Shown: positions 33,074 through 41,213 of the stretch, piece by piece
Position numbering within the stretch: the stretch's first letter is position 1
Layout of the letters: each line of letters begins with the position of its first letter
Notes under the pieces: generated by a model
The model's database searches: none
The model's input: only the letters and a program-made list of their open reading frames with translations
What the model was told of the DNA's origin: nothing
Program-made: the position numbers and the translations under genes
Assembly: GCA_034664425.1 (NCBI GenBank)
Contig: JAXDHR010000075.1
Span: 1-64,000, forward strand
Direction of reading: 5' to 3'
From: DATBDM01 sp034664425
Lineage (GTDB): Bacteria > Actinomycetota > Thermoleophilia > Solirubrobacterales > Solirubrobacteraceae
DNA length: 64,000 nucleotides

Positions 33074-33222
33074 CGGAAGACTCCTCCAGCTTCAAGCGCG
33101 CGTGGCCTGACCCACTCCCGGCCCGCGACACCCTCTTTGACGTGAGAGCGGCAGCCGTGAACGGCCGCCGCCAGGCGCGCGAGTCTAGCGATGCAACCGA
33201 CGGAACGGCGGAGCGGCGGGAG

Positions 33223-33660
33223 CTACTGCCCGGGGATCCAGAGGCGGCCCGACGACCGCGCCGGGCCGCGACCCGGCTCCTGCCCGCCTTCGGGCGGCGC
33301 CTCGCCTGCGCCCGCGGGCGGCTCGGGCGCCTCGCCGGGCCGGCCGGACTGCTGCACGTAGGCCATCTGGAGCCGCGAGAGCGCCTCGCGGATCTGGCCC
33401 AGCTCGTCGCCGTGACGGGCCTCGAGGAGCGGCAGCAGCGCGCGGGCGCCCTCGATCGCCTGACGGGTCTGCTCGAGGTCGGCCGCCGGGTCCTCCGGCC
33501 CGCCGAGGCCGGCCTTGCGCGCGCCGAGGTTGATCAGCGAGACGAGCGTCTGCAGCAGCACGTCGTCGACCGAGATGCGGTCCATCTCCGCTTCGAGGCG
33601 GCGCAGCTCCTCCTCGCTGAACTCCGGCTGTCCTTCCGGTGGTGGGCCCTGCGTGCTCAT
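33223..33660 (-). CDS. hypothetical protein, DUF1844-like
   Basis: A 145-residue soluble protein. The core (DDVLLQTLVSLINLGARKAG, then LEQTRQAIEGARALLPLLE) resembles DUF1844, a small helical family of unknown role. The C-terminal 45 residues are Pro/Gly/Glu-rich and low complexity. ATG 33660 overlaps the stop of the GCS2 gene (ATGA), making it the last gene of the tsa-rex operon. Function unknown. Confidence 0.65.
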   Translation of the reverse strand: MSTQGPPPEGQPEFSEEELRRLEAEMDRISVDDVLLQTLVSLINLGARKAGLGGPEDPAADLEQTRQAIEGARALLPLLEARHGDELGQIREALSRLQMAYVQQSGRPGEAPEPPAGAGEAPPEGGQEPGRGPARSSGRLWIPGQ

Positions 33661-34796
33661 GGAACCGGCTCCTCCGCGGGGTATGTAGCGAGGGTCTCCT
33701 TGACGGCGGCGGCGTACACCTCCGCCGGCGTCGCGCCCGTGTCGATCAGCCGCCGCTGGCGCTGGGCGCCGTTGAGCTCGGGCAGCGCGGGATCCGTACC
33801 CGCCCACGCGCGAAGGCGGTCGGCGGCCTCGGCGGCGTCGTACTCCTCGACGCGCTCGGCCTCGAGGTCGAGCAGGCGCCCGTCCTGCCCGTAGCGGATC
33901 GCCCGCCACATGTTCTCCTCGATCAGGCGACCGGGGATCGGCGGCCGGGACGCCGTCTCGCCGGCGTCGATCTCCTCGAGCGCCCGGCGGCAGCAGGCGA
34001 CGATCAGCCCGATCAACGCGTCCGCCTCGGTCGCGGTCGTCTGGGCGTCGCAGATGCGCACCTCGACGGTGCCGAAGTTGTGGTGCGGGCGCACCGACCA
34101 CCACAGCTGGGTGAACTCGACGACCGAGTTCGTGCGCACGAGCAGCGCCACGTAGTCGTGCCAGGCGGCCCAGTCGCCGAACGGCTCGGGGACGCCGCAG
34201 CGCGGGAACGACTTCGTGAAGGTCTGCGTGCGCGCGGAGTGCAGCCCGGCGTCGCGGCCGTCGATGAAGGGCGAGTTCGCCGAGATCGCGAGCAGCATCG
34301 GCAGCACGGGCCGCAGGCGGTCGCACAGGGCGACGGCGCGGTCGCCCGTGTGGACGCCGACGTGCACCTGCAGCGCGAACGTGTTGTTGCGCCGGGCGAC
34401 GTACTGCAGGCCGTCCTGGACGCGGCGGTAGTGCTCGGTGTCGATGATCCGCTGCGCCCGGTAGTCCGAGAACGGGTGGGTCCCGGTCGTGCCGAGCTTG
34501 AGGCCGTGGCGGTCGGCGAGCGCGAACAGCCGGTGGCGGGCCTCGCGCTGCTTGGCCAGCGCGTCGGCGACGTCCTCGCCGCGGCCCGAGCGGATCTCGA
34601 TCTCCGACGCGATCAGCTCGCCGGAGACGGCGTCGGCGAGGACCGGATCGGCGGCGGCCGCAGCCTCGAGATCCTCGAAGCGGTCGGTGAGCCCGAGCGT
34701 CGCGGGATCGAGGATCGCGTACTCCTCCTCGATGCCCACGGTCAGGTCGGTGGAGGCCTCGAAGGCCTCGCGGGCGGCGCGGAGGTCGATGGGCAC
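33657..34796 (-). CDS. glutamate-cysteine ligase family 2 / YbdK-type carboxylate-amine ligase
   Basis: A 379-residue GCS2 protein. TVGIEEEYAILDP (ATP/Mg-binding acidic strand), GTTGTHPFSDYRAQ, VHVGVHTGDRAVALCDRLRP and VEVRICDAQTTA are family motifs. YbdK has weak gamma-glutamylcysteine ligase activity; in actinobacteria, which use mycothiol, the true substrate is uncertain. It sits 5 bases after rex and beside a glutaredoxin gene, so a thiol-redox role fits. The start is ATG 34796. Confidence 0.87.
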   Translation of the reverse strand: MPIDLRAAREAFEASTDLTVGIEEEYAILDPATLGLTDRFEDLEAAAAADPVLADAVSGELIASEIEIRSGRGEDVADALAKQREARHRLFALADRHGLKLGTTGTHPFSDYRAQRIIDTEHYRRVQDGLQYVARRNNTFALQVHVGVHTGDRAVALCDRLRPVLPMLLAISANSPFIDGRDAGLHSARTQTFTKSFPRCGVPEPFGDWAAWHDYVALLVRTNSVVEFTQLWWSVRPHHNFGTVEVRICDAQTTATEADALIGLIVACCRRALEEIDAGETASRPPIPGRLIEENMWRAIRYGQDGRLLDLEAERVEEYDAAEAADRLRAWAGTDPALPELNGAQRQRRLIDTGATPAEVYAAAVKETLATYPAEEPVP

Positions 34797-34801
34797 GGGG
34801 C

Positions 34802-35488
34802 CTACGTGAGGTAGAAGTACAGGGCGTAGAGGAGGTCGACCGCGGGCGACGAGGTGTGCACGGTGACCTCGGGCGGGACCTGCAGCAGCGCCTCGGAGTA
34901 GTTGAAGATGATCTTCACGCCCGCGTCGACGAGCCGGTCCGCGAGGCCCTGCGCCGCGGCGGTCGGGACGGCGATGACGCCGACGACGATGTCCTCTTCC
35001 TCGACGAGCGCGCGCAGCTCCTCCATCGGGCGCACGGCGACGCCGTTGATGTCCTCGCCGAGCTTCGCCGGGTCGGAGTCGAAGATCGCGACGACGCGGA
35101 AGCCGTGGTCGGCGAAGATGTCCGAGGACGCGATGGCGCGGCCGAGATGGCCGGCGCCGAACAGCGCGATGTTGTGCTGGCCGCTGGTACGCAGGATCTT
35201 GCGGATCTGCGAGACCAGCGAGTCGACGTTGTAGCCGACGCCGCGCTTGCCGAACTTGCCGAAGCCCGACAGGTCGCGACGGATCTGCGTCGAGTTGACG
35301 TGCGTGTAGTCCGAGAGCTCCTGGGAGGAGATCGTCTCCTTGCCCATCTTGCGCGCCTGGGTGAGGACCTGCAGGTAGCGCGACAGGCGCGCGGCCACCC
35401 CGAGCGAAAGCCGGTCGGCGACCCCGGCGACGCCGGCGTCGTCGCCCGTCCCCTCCCCGCTCTGCGTCGCGACATCGCCGAAGCTCAT
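34802..35488 (-). CDS. rex: redox-sensing transcriptional repressor Rex
   Basis: A 228-residue NADH/NAD+-sensing repressor. N-terminal winged helix (about 20-90: ISSQELSDYTHVNSTQIRRD then LSGFGKFGKRGVGY) and Rossmann domain (NIALFGAGHLGRAIASSDIF, acidic IFDSDPAKLG, FNYSEALLQVPP). C-terminal YALYFYLT swaps between subunits. The ATG overlaps the glutaredoxin stop (ATGA), and TATCGT 15 bases upstream could be an extra promoter. It would control respiratory or fermentative genes; none of its usual targets is adjacent. Confidence 0.95.
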   Translation of the reverse strand: MSFGDVATQSGEGTGDDAGVAGVADRLSLGVAARLSRYLQVLTQARKMGKETISSQELSDYTHVNSTQIRRDLSGFGKFGKRGVGYNVDSLVSQIRKILRTSGQHNIALFGAGHLGRAIASSDIFADHGFRVVAIFDSDPAKLGEDINGVAVRPMEELRALVEEEDIVVGVIAVPTAAAQGLADRLVDAGVKIIFNYSEALLQVPPEVTVHTSSPAVDLLYALYFYLT

Positions 35489-35739
35489 GGACCCGAGACG
35501 ATAGAGCCTCGCAGCCGCGCGAGGAGTGCCCGCTCGTCGACGAAGAAGTCGAACAGCTCCTCCCCGTCGAGCGCGATCACGGGGATCCGCTCGAGGTAGC
35601 GCGCGTGCACGCGCGGGTCCTGCTCGATGTCGACCTCCTCCAGCGCGAACGGCTCGGCGGTGCGCAGGCGCGCGAGCACGGTGCGCGCCTCATCGCAGAG
35701 GTGACACCCCGGCCGGCCGTACAGCGTGACCGTTCTCAC
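35485..35739 (-). CDS. glutaredoxin-like protein
   Basis: An 84-residue thioredoxin-fold protein with the active site YGRPGCHLCDEA (C-H-L-C) near the N-terminus and the cis-Pro in RIPVIALDG. It resembles the DUF836/glutaredoxin-family proteins rather than classical CPYC glutaredoxins. GTG 35739 overlaps the tsaD stop (GTGA), and its own stop overlaps rex. A thiol reductant for mycothiol or thioredoxin systems is likely but not specific. Confidence 0.87.
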   Translation of the reverse strand: MRTVTLYGRPGCHLCDEARTVLARLRTAEPFALEEVDIEQDPRVHARYLERIPVIALDGEELFDFFVDERALLARLRGSIVSGP

Positions 35740-36710
35740 CGCGAGGCGTAGGCGTCGAGATCCAGGTAGGCCGGGAAGGGGGCGGGCGCCACCCAGCGAG
35801 CGGCAGAGCCGATCATCGCCGCGTTGTCGGTGCACAGCTCGGGCGGCGGGATGTGCACGGGCACGCCGAGAGCGGCGGCGCGCTCGCGCAGCAGCCGGTT
35901 GGCGGCGACGCCGCCGCCGATCGCCAGCCGCGGATCCGGCTCGCGGTCCAGCGCGCGCTCGACGCGCAGCATCAGCGCCTCGACGATCGCGTGCTCGTAG
36001 GACGCGGCGAGGTCGGCGGCGCGCTCGCGCGTCGCCTCGGGACCGAGGTCGCGGACCGCGTACAGCAGCGCCGTCTTCAGGCCCGCGAAGGAGAAGTCCA
36101 AGCCGGCGACGCGCGCCGCGATCGGGAAGCCGAACGCCGTCCGGTCGCCCTCGAGGGCGAGCCTCGACAGCGCCGGGCCGCCGGGGTAGCCGAGGCCCAG
36201 CAGCCGCGCCCCCTTGTCGAACGCCTCGCCCGCCGCGTCGTCGAGCGTCTGGCCGAGCAGCTCGTAGCCAGCGTGCTCCTGCACGCGCGCGAGCAACGTA
36301 TGGCCTCCCGAGGCGATCAGGCACGTGAACGGCGGCTCGATCGGCGCCGGCGCCAGGAAGTTCGCCGCGACGTGGCCCTGTAGGTGGTCGACGGGCGCGA
36401 GCGGCAGCCGCCGGGCGGCGGCGATCCCCTTCGCGGTGGCCACGCCGACCAGCAGCGCGCCGACCAGCCCTGGCCCCTGCGTGACGGCGACGGTCTCGAT
36501 CGCGTCGAGGTCGGCGCCGGCCGTGTCGAGCGCGTCGTCGACGACCGCGTTGACCAGCTCGAGGTGATGGCGGGAGGCGAGCTCGGGGACGACGCCGCCG
36601 AAGCGCGCGTGGACGCCCTGGGAGGAGACGACGTTGGACAACGCCTCGCCGTCCGGGCTCACGACCGCGGCGCAGGTGTCGTCGCAGCTCGTCTCGATGG
36701 CGAGGATCAT
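35736..36710 (-). CDS. tsaD: tRNA N6-adenosine threonylcarbamoyltransferase TsaD
   Basis: A 324-residue catalytic subunit that transfers the threonylcarbamoyl group to A37 of ANN-decoding tRNAs. ASKHA fold: MILAIETSCDDTCAAVV, ASRHHLELV and VDHLQGHVAANFL (metal-binding His), IASGGHTLLA, and CTDNAAMIGSAARW. Slightly shorter than the E. coli protein. ATG 36710 overlaps the rimI stop (ATGA). Works with TsaB and TsaE encoded just upstream; TsaC/Sua5 is not in the window. Confidence 0.97.
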   Translation of the reverse strand: MILAIETSCDDTCAAVVSPDGEALSNVVSSQGVHARFGGVVPELASRHHLELVNAVVDDALDTAGADLDAIETVAVTQGPGLVGALLVGVATAKGIAAARRLPLAPVDHLQGHVAANFLAPAPIEPPFTCLIASGGHTLLARVQEHAGYELLGQTLDDAAGEAFDKGARLLGLGYPGGPALSRLALEGDRTAFGFPIAARVAGLDFSFAGLKTALLYAVRDLGPEATRERAADLAASYEHAIVEALMLRVERALDREPDPRLAIGGGVAANRLLRERAAALGVPVHIPPPELCTDNAAMIGSAARWVAPAPFPAYLDLDAYASR

Positions 36711-37228
36711 CCGAAGCCGGGGACGTCGTCGAGCGAGCCCCGCAGCGTCGCCGGCGTGCGCCACATGATCACGGCGTCCTCGCCGTTGTCCTGGTAGTAG
36801 CGCCGCCGCACGCCGGCCGCGCGGAAGCCGTAGTGCTCGTAGAGGGCGATCGCGCCCGCGTTGGAGCGCCGTACCTCGAGCGTGATCTGCGCGTAGGCCT
36901 GACCTTCGACCGCATCGATGCGGGCGATCAGCGCGTCCAGCAGCGCCGAGGCGATCCCGCGGCGGCGGCGGTCCGGATCCACGGAGACGTTCATGACGTG
37001 CCAGACGGTGTCGTAGCGCGAGCAGATCATGTAGGCGGCCAGCTCGCGCGCGTCTTCCTCGACGACCTCGGCGGCGAGGCAGATCCCCGACGGCTTGGAC
37101 AGCTCGAGCACGAACATCGCGAGCGACCACGGGGTCGTGAACGAGCGCCGCTCGATCGCCACCACCTGCGGCAGGTCGGCGTAGGTCAGCCGGCGGATCT
37201 CGACGGCGGAGGCGGGAGGAGCGGTCAC
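36707..37228 (-). CDS. rimI: ribosomal-protein-alanine N-acetyltransferase RimI
   Basis: A 173-residue GNAT enzyme. Acetyl-CoA motif VDPDRRRRGIASALLDALI (R-R-x-G-[IV]-A), then EVRRSNAGAIALYEHYGFRA and the catalytic-region tyrosines in RRRYYQDNGEDAVIM. Placement between tsaB and tsaD is the common actinobacterial order. GTG 37228 overlaps the tsaB stop (GTGA). Confidence 0.92.
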   Translation of the reverse strand: MTAPPASAVEIRRLTYADLPQVVAIERRSFTTPWSLAMFVLELSKPSGICLAAEVVEEDARELAAYMICSRYDTVWHVMNVSVDPDRRRRGIASALLDALIARIDAVEGQAYAQITLEVRRSNAGAIALYEHYGFRAAGVRRRYYQDNGEDAVIMWRTPATLRGSLDDVPGFG

Positions 37229-37917
37229 GGCAGTCTGGGCGGCTTGGCGTCGGGTTCGCGCCGGTAGTCGGGCAGCAGGGCGTCGCGTTGGATGGGCTGC
37301 GCCACGGCGCCGAGCCGGCACACCTGCAGCGCGCTGAGGCGGTGCTCCGGCGCGTCCTGCGGCGGGACGACCGCGCCCGCCACGGCGAGCTCTCCCGCGT
37401 AGCGTACCGCCCCGTCGCCGACGGCCAGCGGCGACTGCAGGGCGCCGGCACCGAGCCGCGCCGCCAGTTCGGCCGGCGCGATCGCCGCGGGCTCGAGCAC
37501 GGGCTCGCCGTCGCGCCAGGCGGCGGCGAACAGCTCGCCGCGACGCGCGTCGATCGCAGCCAGGACGGTCCGATCCCCGGCCGTGGCGCGGGCGCCGGCG
37601 GCGAGCGCGGCGAGGCTCGAGACGGCGGCGAGCTCGAGCCCGCGGCCCTGCGCGAGCGCGCGCGCCGTGGCGATCCCGAGCCGCAGCCCGGTGAAGCCGC
37701 CGGGGCCGACGCCGACGGCGAGCCGGCCGACGTCCTCCCACGACGCACCGGCAGCCGCCAGCACCTCCTCGATCAGCGCCAGCAGGCGCGGGCCGTGCGC
37801 CGGGCGCCGGCCGCCGTCGGGGTCGTCGCGGCGCTCGAGCCCGCGGCCGCCGGGCGCCCACACGGCGACCGCCGTGCTCGGCGTCGCGGTGTCCATCCCC
37901 AGCACGAGCGGGCTCAC
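37225..37917 (-). CDS. tsaB: tRNA threonylcarbamoyladenosine biosynthesis protein TsaB
   Basis: A 230-residue TsaD paralog and scaffold of the t6A complex. N-terminal VLGMDTATPSTAVAVW, then LAVGVGPGGFTGLRLGIATA, the invariant TsaB signature, and IDARRGELFAAAW. GTG 37917 overlaps the tsaE stop (GTGA). An upstream in-frame ATG at 38019 gives a non-homologous Arg-rich extension and was not chosen. Confidence 0.95.
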   Translation of the reverse strand: MSPLVLGMDTATPSTAVAVWAPGGRGLERRDDPDGGRRPAHGPRLLALIEEVLAAAGASWEDVGRLAVGVGPGGFTGLRLGIATARALAQGRGLELAAVSSLAALAAGARATAGDRTVLAAIDARRGELFAAAWRDGEPVLEPAAIAPAELAARLGAGALQSPLAVGDGAVRYAGELAVAGAVVPPQDAPEHRLSALQVCRLGAVAQPIQRDALLPDYRREPDAKPPRLP

Positions 37918-38354
37918 CGCTCGACCTCGACGCCGCGGCGGTCGCCGCCAAGATGCGAGAGCCTCACGTGGGCCGCGACGCGTTCGCCCGGCCACGCGCC
38001 CGGGCCCTGCTCCGGCCACTCGACGAAGGCGATCGCGTCCGGCGCGAAGAACGGGTCGAGCAGTCCGGGGTCCTCGTCCTCGATGCTGCCGGCCATCCGG
38101 TAGAGGTCGAGGTGCGCGAGCGGGCCGTTCGCGCCCTCGTGCTCGTGCCCGACGACGAAGGTGGGGCTCGTCACGGGCCCGCTCACGCCGAGCGCGCGCA
38201 GCGCTCCGCGCACGAAGGTCGTCTTGCCCGCGCCGAGCTCGCCCGAGACGAGCACGACGTCGCCCGGCCGCAACTCGGCGGCGAGCCTGGCGCCGGCCGC
38301 CTCGGTCGCCTCCGGGCCGTCCGTCTCGCTATGGCGCCCGGATCCGTCGATCAT
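37914..38354 (-). CDS. tsaE: tRNA threonylcarbamoyladenosine biosynthesis ATPase TsaE
   Basis: A 146-residue P-loop ATPase that cycles the TsaB-TsaD complex. Walker A SGELGAGKTTFVRGAL, switch region VTSPTFVVGHEHEG, HLDLYRMAG, and FVEWPEQGPG. First gene of a run of coupled genes tsaE-tsaB-rimI-tsaD-grx-rex followed by GCS2. No clear promoter seen in 38355-38393. Confidence 0.95.
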   Translation of the reverse strand: MIDGSGRHSETDGPEATEAAGARLAAELRPGDVVLVSGELGAGKTTFVRGALRALGVSGPVTSPTFVVGHEHEGANGPLAHLDLYRMAGSIEDEDPGLLDPFFAPDAIAFVEWPEQGPGAWPGERVAAHVRLSHLGGDRRGVEVER

Positions 38355-38393
38355 CGTGGACGACTCGGCGCCGCGAGACTCGGTGGATTCAGG

Positions 38394-38792
38394 CTATTGC
38401 TCACGGAGTCGCACGCGCAGCGCGACGCCACCGCCGATGCACAGCGCGCCGGCAAGGGCGAGCAGGCCGGCGTTGGCGCCGGTGTACGGCAGCTGCCCCG
38501 AGCTCGTCGTCACCGGCGCCGCGGCGGTCGCGGTCGGGACCGGGGTCGCGGAGGCGGCTGTGGCGGTCGGCGCGGCGCTCGTGCTCGGGGCCGTCGACGT
38601 GCTGGGAGCGCTCGTGGTGCTGGGCGCTGCGGGGGTCGGCGTCGCGGTGGCATTCCCGTTGCCGCTGCCGGACTGCCCTGAGCCGAACGGATCGGAGTAC
38701 TGGTCGTCGCCCGCTCCCTGCGCGAGCGCCGCGGAGGGCAGCGCGAGCACGAGCAGCGCGGCGGCCAGCGCGATGAAGCGACGGACCGTCAT
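38394..38792 (-). CDS. LPxTG-type cell-wall-anchored low-complexity protein
   Basis: A 132-residue exported protein: signal peptide (MTVRRFIALAAALLVLALPS, cleavage near ALAQG), a Ser/Thr/Pro/Ala repeat-like stalk of about 60 residues, then QLPYTG, a hydrophobic helix and a short basic tail. This is the sortase substrate layout, though LPYTG with Tyr is less common. No adhesive domain is left between signal and stalk, so it may be a glycosylated wall spacer. TACACT lies 14 bases before the ATG. It borders the glycan locus. Confidence 0.75.
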   Translation of the reverse strand: MTVRRFIALAAALLVLALPSAALAQGAGDDQYSDPFGSGQSGSGNGNATATPTPAAPSTTSAPSTSTAPSTSAAPTATAASATPVPTATAAAPVTTSSGQLPYTGANAGLLALAGALCIGGGVALRVRLREQ

Positions 38793-38840
38793 GGAGCGGC
38801 AGTGTAACCCCGCCTCCGGTTGAGGTACGGTGGCGCCCGC

Positions 38841-41213
38841 ATGGAGCCGCGGCACATCCTGCTGCTCACCGATCGCGACTGGACGCACCCGCAGGGCGGC
38901 GGGACCGGGACCAACCTCTACGGCCAGGTCTCGCGCTGGATCGCCTGGGGACATCGCGTCACGGTCGTGGCCGGCACCTACCCTGGCGCCGAGCCGGTCG
39001 AGCAGCTCGCCCCCAACCTGAAGATCCATCGCATGGGCTCGCGCGTCACGGTGTTCCCGCGCGCCGCCGGCGCCGTGCTGCGCGGCCTGGCGGCGGACGC
39101 CGACGTCGTGCTCGAAGTCGTCAACGGCATCACGTTCCTGACCCCGCTGTGGCTGCGCAAGCCGTCGGTCACGCTCGTCCACCACGTCCACCGTGACCAC
39201 TACGTCGCCGAGATGGGCCGCAAGGGCGTGCTCGCCGCGACCGTCGCCGAGACCCTCCCGCTGCGCCTGCTCTACCGCGAGCGGACGTTCATGACGATCT
39301 CCGAGGCGGGGCGCCGCGACCTGACCGACCTCGGCATCGATCCGGACCGCATCCACGTCGGCTACCTCGGCGTCGAGCCGCCCGCCTTCCCCGCCTCGCC
39401 GCGCTCGGCCACGCCCCGGCTGCTGTACCTCGGCCGCCTGAAGCAGTACAAGCGGATCGAGCTGCTGCTCGACGCGCTCGCGGCCGTGCCCGAAGCCCAC
39501 CTCGACCTCGCCGGCGACGGCGACCACCGTCCCGCGCTCGAGGCGGAGATCGCGCGCCGCGGGCTGAGCGACCGGGTGACGCTGCACGGGCACGTCAGCG
39601 AGCAGGAGAAGGCGCGGCTGCTGTCGTCCACGTGGGTCAACCTGACCGCGTCCTCGGCCGAGGGCTGGTGCCTGACCGTGATGGAGGCGGCGATGTACGA
39701 GACGCCGAGCGCGGCGCTGCGCGTCGGCGGGCTCGCCGAGTCGATCATCCACGGCGAGACGGGCCTGCTCGCCGACGAGCCCGAGCGGCTGCCCGCGGCC
39801 GTCGTCGAGCTGGTCCGCGACCAGGCGCTGCGGGAGCGGCTCGGCCGCTCCGCGCGCGAGCGCGCGGAGACCTTCACGTGGGATCGCACCGCGGGGCGCA
39901 ACCTCGCCACGCTCGAGCGCGTCGCGGGCGCGCCGGCCGCGCCGTCGCTGCGCGACCAGCTGAACGCGTCGGAGACGCTCAAGGCGGCTGGTCTGGCAGC
40001 CGCGTCGCTCGGGTCGAACGCGATCGCGCTGCTGTTCACAGTCATCTTCGCGCGGCTGCTGGGCGCGAGCGGCTACGGCTCGCTGGCCGTGCTGCTGTCG
40101 ACGTTCCTGATCCTCGCCGTACCGGGCTCGGCGCTGCAGGTCGCGGTGGCGCGCGAGGTCGCGGCGGGGGCGCTCGGCACGGGCGCGCAGCTGGCGGCGA
40201 CGCTGCGCCTGTGGCGCGGCCGGCTCGGCGTGGGCACCGCGCTCGTCACGCTCGCCGCCGTGCTCGCCCGCCGGCCGCTGGCCGACCTGCTGTCGGTGAG
40301 CGAGACGTGGGCGGCGGCGGCGACCGTGCCGACGGGCGCGCTGTGGCTGCTGCTCTGCGTCGAGCGCGGCGCGCTGCAGGGGCTGCACGCCTACCGGCCG
40401 GTCGCCTGGTCGATCGTGCTCGAGGCGAGCGGGCGGCTCGCCTGCGGGCTGATCCTCGTCGGCGCGGGGCTCGGCGTCACCGGCGCCTACCTCGGCACGC
40501 CGCTGTCGATGCTGCTCGCCGCGCTCGGGTTGATGTGGGCGACCCGCGGGCGGCTGGGTTCGGCGCGGGTGGATGCGGCCGACGGCCCGCGCACCGCGCT
40601 GCACGCACTCGTCGGCGACGCCTGGCCCGCGCTGCTCGGGCTGTTCCTCGTCGCCGTGCTGCAGAACATCGACGTGATCCTCGTCAAGCGACAGATCGGC
40701 GGCGACGCCGCGGGCGCCTATGCCGCGGCCGCCGTCGCCGCGAAGGCCGTCGTGTGGGTCGCGATCGGCGTCGGTCTGCACCTGCTGCCCGAGGCGACGC
40801 GGCGCTCGCGCGCGGGCCTCGACCCGCGGCCGGTGCTCGTCCGGGGCCTCGGTCTGATCGCCGTCGTGGCGGTGCCGATGCTCGCGGTCTACGCGCTGAT
40901 CCCCTCGCTCGTGCTGCGGCTCGCCTTCGGCGCCGAGACCGAGCGCGCGGCGCACGCGCTCCCGCTGCTCGGGCTGGCGATGGCGCTGCTCGCCGCGGGC
41001 TACCTCGGCGTCCAGTTCATGCTGGCCCTGCGTCGCACGTCGTTCCTGCTCGCGCTCGCGCTCGCCGCCGCCGCCGAGGTCGTCCTGCTCGCGGCGATGG
41101 GCCTCGGATCGCTCGTCGACTTCGCCGCAGTGGTGCTCGCCTTGCAAGCGGTCGCGGCGATCGCCGTGCTCACGCTCGGTCTGAGCCGCACGCGACCGCC
41201 GGTCGTGTCGTGA
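38841..41213 (+). CDS. fusion of GT4 glycosyltransferase and Wzx/MurJ-like flippase
   Basis: A 790-residue two-domain protein. Residues about 1-370 are a GT-B GT4 enzyme: LTDRDWTHPQGGGTGTNLYG at the N-terminus, LYLGRLKQYKRIELLLDAL, and the nucleotide-sugar motif EGWCLTVMEAA (E-x7-E). Residues about 375-785 form about 12 hydrophobic helices of polysaccharide-export type (LLFTVIFARLLGASGYGSLA; DVILVKRQIGGDAAGAYAAA). Linking the last glycosyl transfer to flipping of the lipid-linked glycan in one chain is unusual. No frameshift at the junction. GTGA-coupled to a methyltransferase. ATG 38841 fits the GT4 N-terminus. Confidence 0.87.
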   Translation: MEPRHILLLTDRDWTHPQGGGTGTNLYGQVSRWIAWGHRVTVVAGTYPGAEPVEQLAPNLKIHRMGSRVTVFPRAAGAVLRGLAADADVVLEVVNGITFLTPLWLRKPSVTLVHHVHRDHYVAEMGRKGVLAATVAETLPLRLLYRERTFMTISEAGRRDLTDLGIDPDRIHVGYLGVEPPAFPASPRSATPRLLYLGRLKQYKRIELLLDALAAVPEAHLDLAGDGDHRPALEAEIARRGLSDRVTLHGHVSEQEKARLLSSTWVNLTASSAEGWCLTVMEAAMYETPSAALRVGGLAESIIHGETGLLADEPERLPAAVVELVRDQALRERLGRSARERAETFTWDRTAGRNLATLERVAGAPAAPSLRDQLNASETLKAAGLAAASLGSNAIALLFTVIFARLLGASGYGSLAVLLSTFLILAVPGSALQVAVAREVAAGALGTGAQLAATLRLWRGRLGVGTALVTLAAVLARRPLADLLSVSETWAAAATVPTGALWLLLCVERGALQGLHAYRPVAWSIVLEASGRLACGLILVGAGLGVTGAYLGTPLSMLLAALGLMWATRGRLGSARVDAADGPRTALHALVGDAWPALLGLFLVAVLQNIDVILVKRQIGGDAAGAYAAAAVAAKAVVWVAIGVGLHLLPEATRRSRAGLDPRPVLVRGLGLIAVVAVPMLAVYALIPSLVLRLAFGAETERAAHALPLLGLAMALLAAGYLGVQFMLALRRTSFLLALALAAAAEVVLLAAMGLGSLVDFAAVVLALQAVAAIAVLTLGLSRTRPPVVS

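Noticed and set aside
38793..41147. Minus-strand open frame running antisense through the GT4-flippase gene and joined in frame to the LPxTG protein
   Set aside because: The upstream part is Arg/Gln/Glu-rich low complexity with no domain. Only the last 132 codons (38394-38792) have a signal peptide and sortase motif.
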